DNA of 6,663 nt from Candidatus Latescibacterota bacterium (lineage in GTDB: Bacteria > Latescibacterota > MVCY01): the NCBI GenBank assembly GCA_030608245.1, contig JAUWEO010000100.1, positions 1 through 6,663 on the forward strand. Reading direction: 5' to 3'. Under the pieces are notes generated by a model. It had not been told where the DNA came from and did not search any database. It saw nothing but the letters and a program-made list of their open reading frames with translations. This document shows positions 6,601-6,663 of the stretch, piece after piece (positions within the stretch are counted from its first letter, which is position 1; each line of letters begins with the position of its first letter). A program made the position numbers and the translations under genes.

Positions 6601-6620
6601 TTTTCCGGGGTCTTTCAGTG
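6601..6620 (-). repeat. Two further 10-base repeat units upstream of the 999-aa gene
   Basis: Read on the minus strand the units are CACTGAAAGA and CCCCGGAAAA. With the plus-strand units at 6507-6536 they form an imperfect inverted repeat (ACACTGAAA...CCGnAAAAAG arms) that brackets the ribosome binding site and start codon at 6542. Confidence 0.5.
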
Positions 6621-6663
6621 TTCAATTTCCTAATTCGCTTCATTTTTCCGCCTATTCTCTACT

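Overview
The window carries four genes, all on the minus strand, so they are transcribed from high to low coordinates. Only the last one is cut, by the left edge. The content points to a diderm (Gram-negative type) bacterium: every product has a Sec-type signal or N-terminal hydrophobic anchor, and the largest ends in an Omp85-like outer-membrane beta-barrel. TolB-like propellers, MA-clan metallopeptidase domains and DUF5683-like proteins together are typical of the FCB group and related uncultured candidate phyla. That placement is an inference from family content; there is no rRNA or other phylogenetic marker here.

Layout in transcription order. (1) 6543-6663 is a leader with short decamer repeats. 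(2) 6542-3543 encodes a 999-residue protein with a signal peptide, an HEFTH zinc metallopeptidase domain, a six-blade TolB-type propeller and a C-terminal Omp85-type barrel. (3) 3542-3350 is a 193-base spacer packed with two kinds of repeat: a 10-base tandem repeat, and a pair of GTTGGGT/ACCCAAC palindromes lying in opposite orientations. (4) 3349-2600 and 2597-1902 are two paralogous secreted or membrane-anchored proteins that look like DUF5683. (5) 1899-1 is a second metallopeptidase-propeller protein, open at the left edge after 633 codons, just where a barrel domain would be expected to start.

The last three genes form a very tight operon. Each junction has exactly two bases between stop and start, and the Shine-Dalgarno sequence of the downstream gene is made by the last codons of the upstream gene. 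Whether the 999-residue gene belongs to the same transcript is not clear: I see no convincing terminator or promoter in the 193-base spacer.

Functionally the cluster looks like an envelope module: two large proteins that couple a periplasmic protease-like domain and a TolB/BamB-like propeller (one with a visible Omp85-like barrel), bracketing two small membrane-associated paralogs. A role in outer-membrane protein handling, assembly or secretion is plausible, but no substrate can be read from the sequence. No tRNA, rRNA, CRISPR array, transposase or phage gene is visible.
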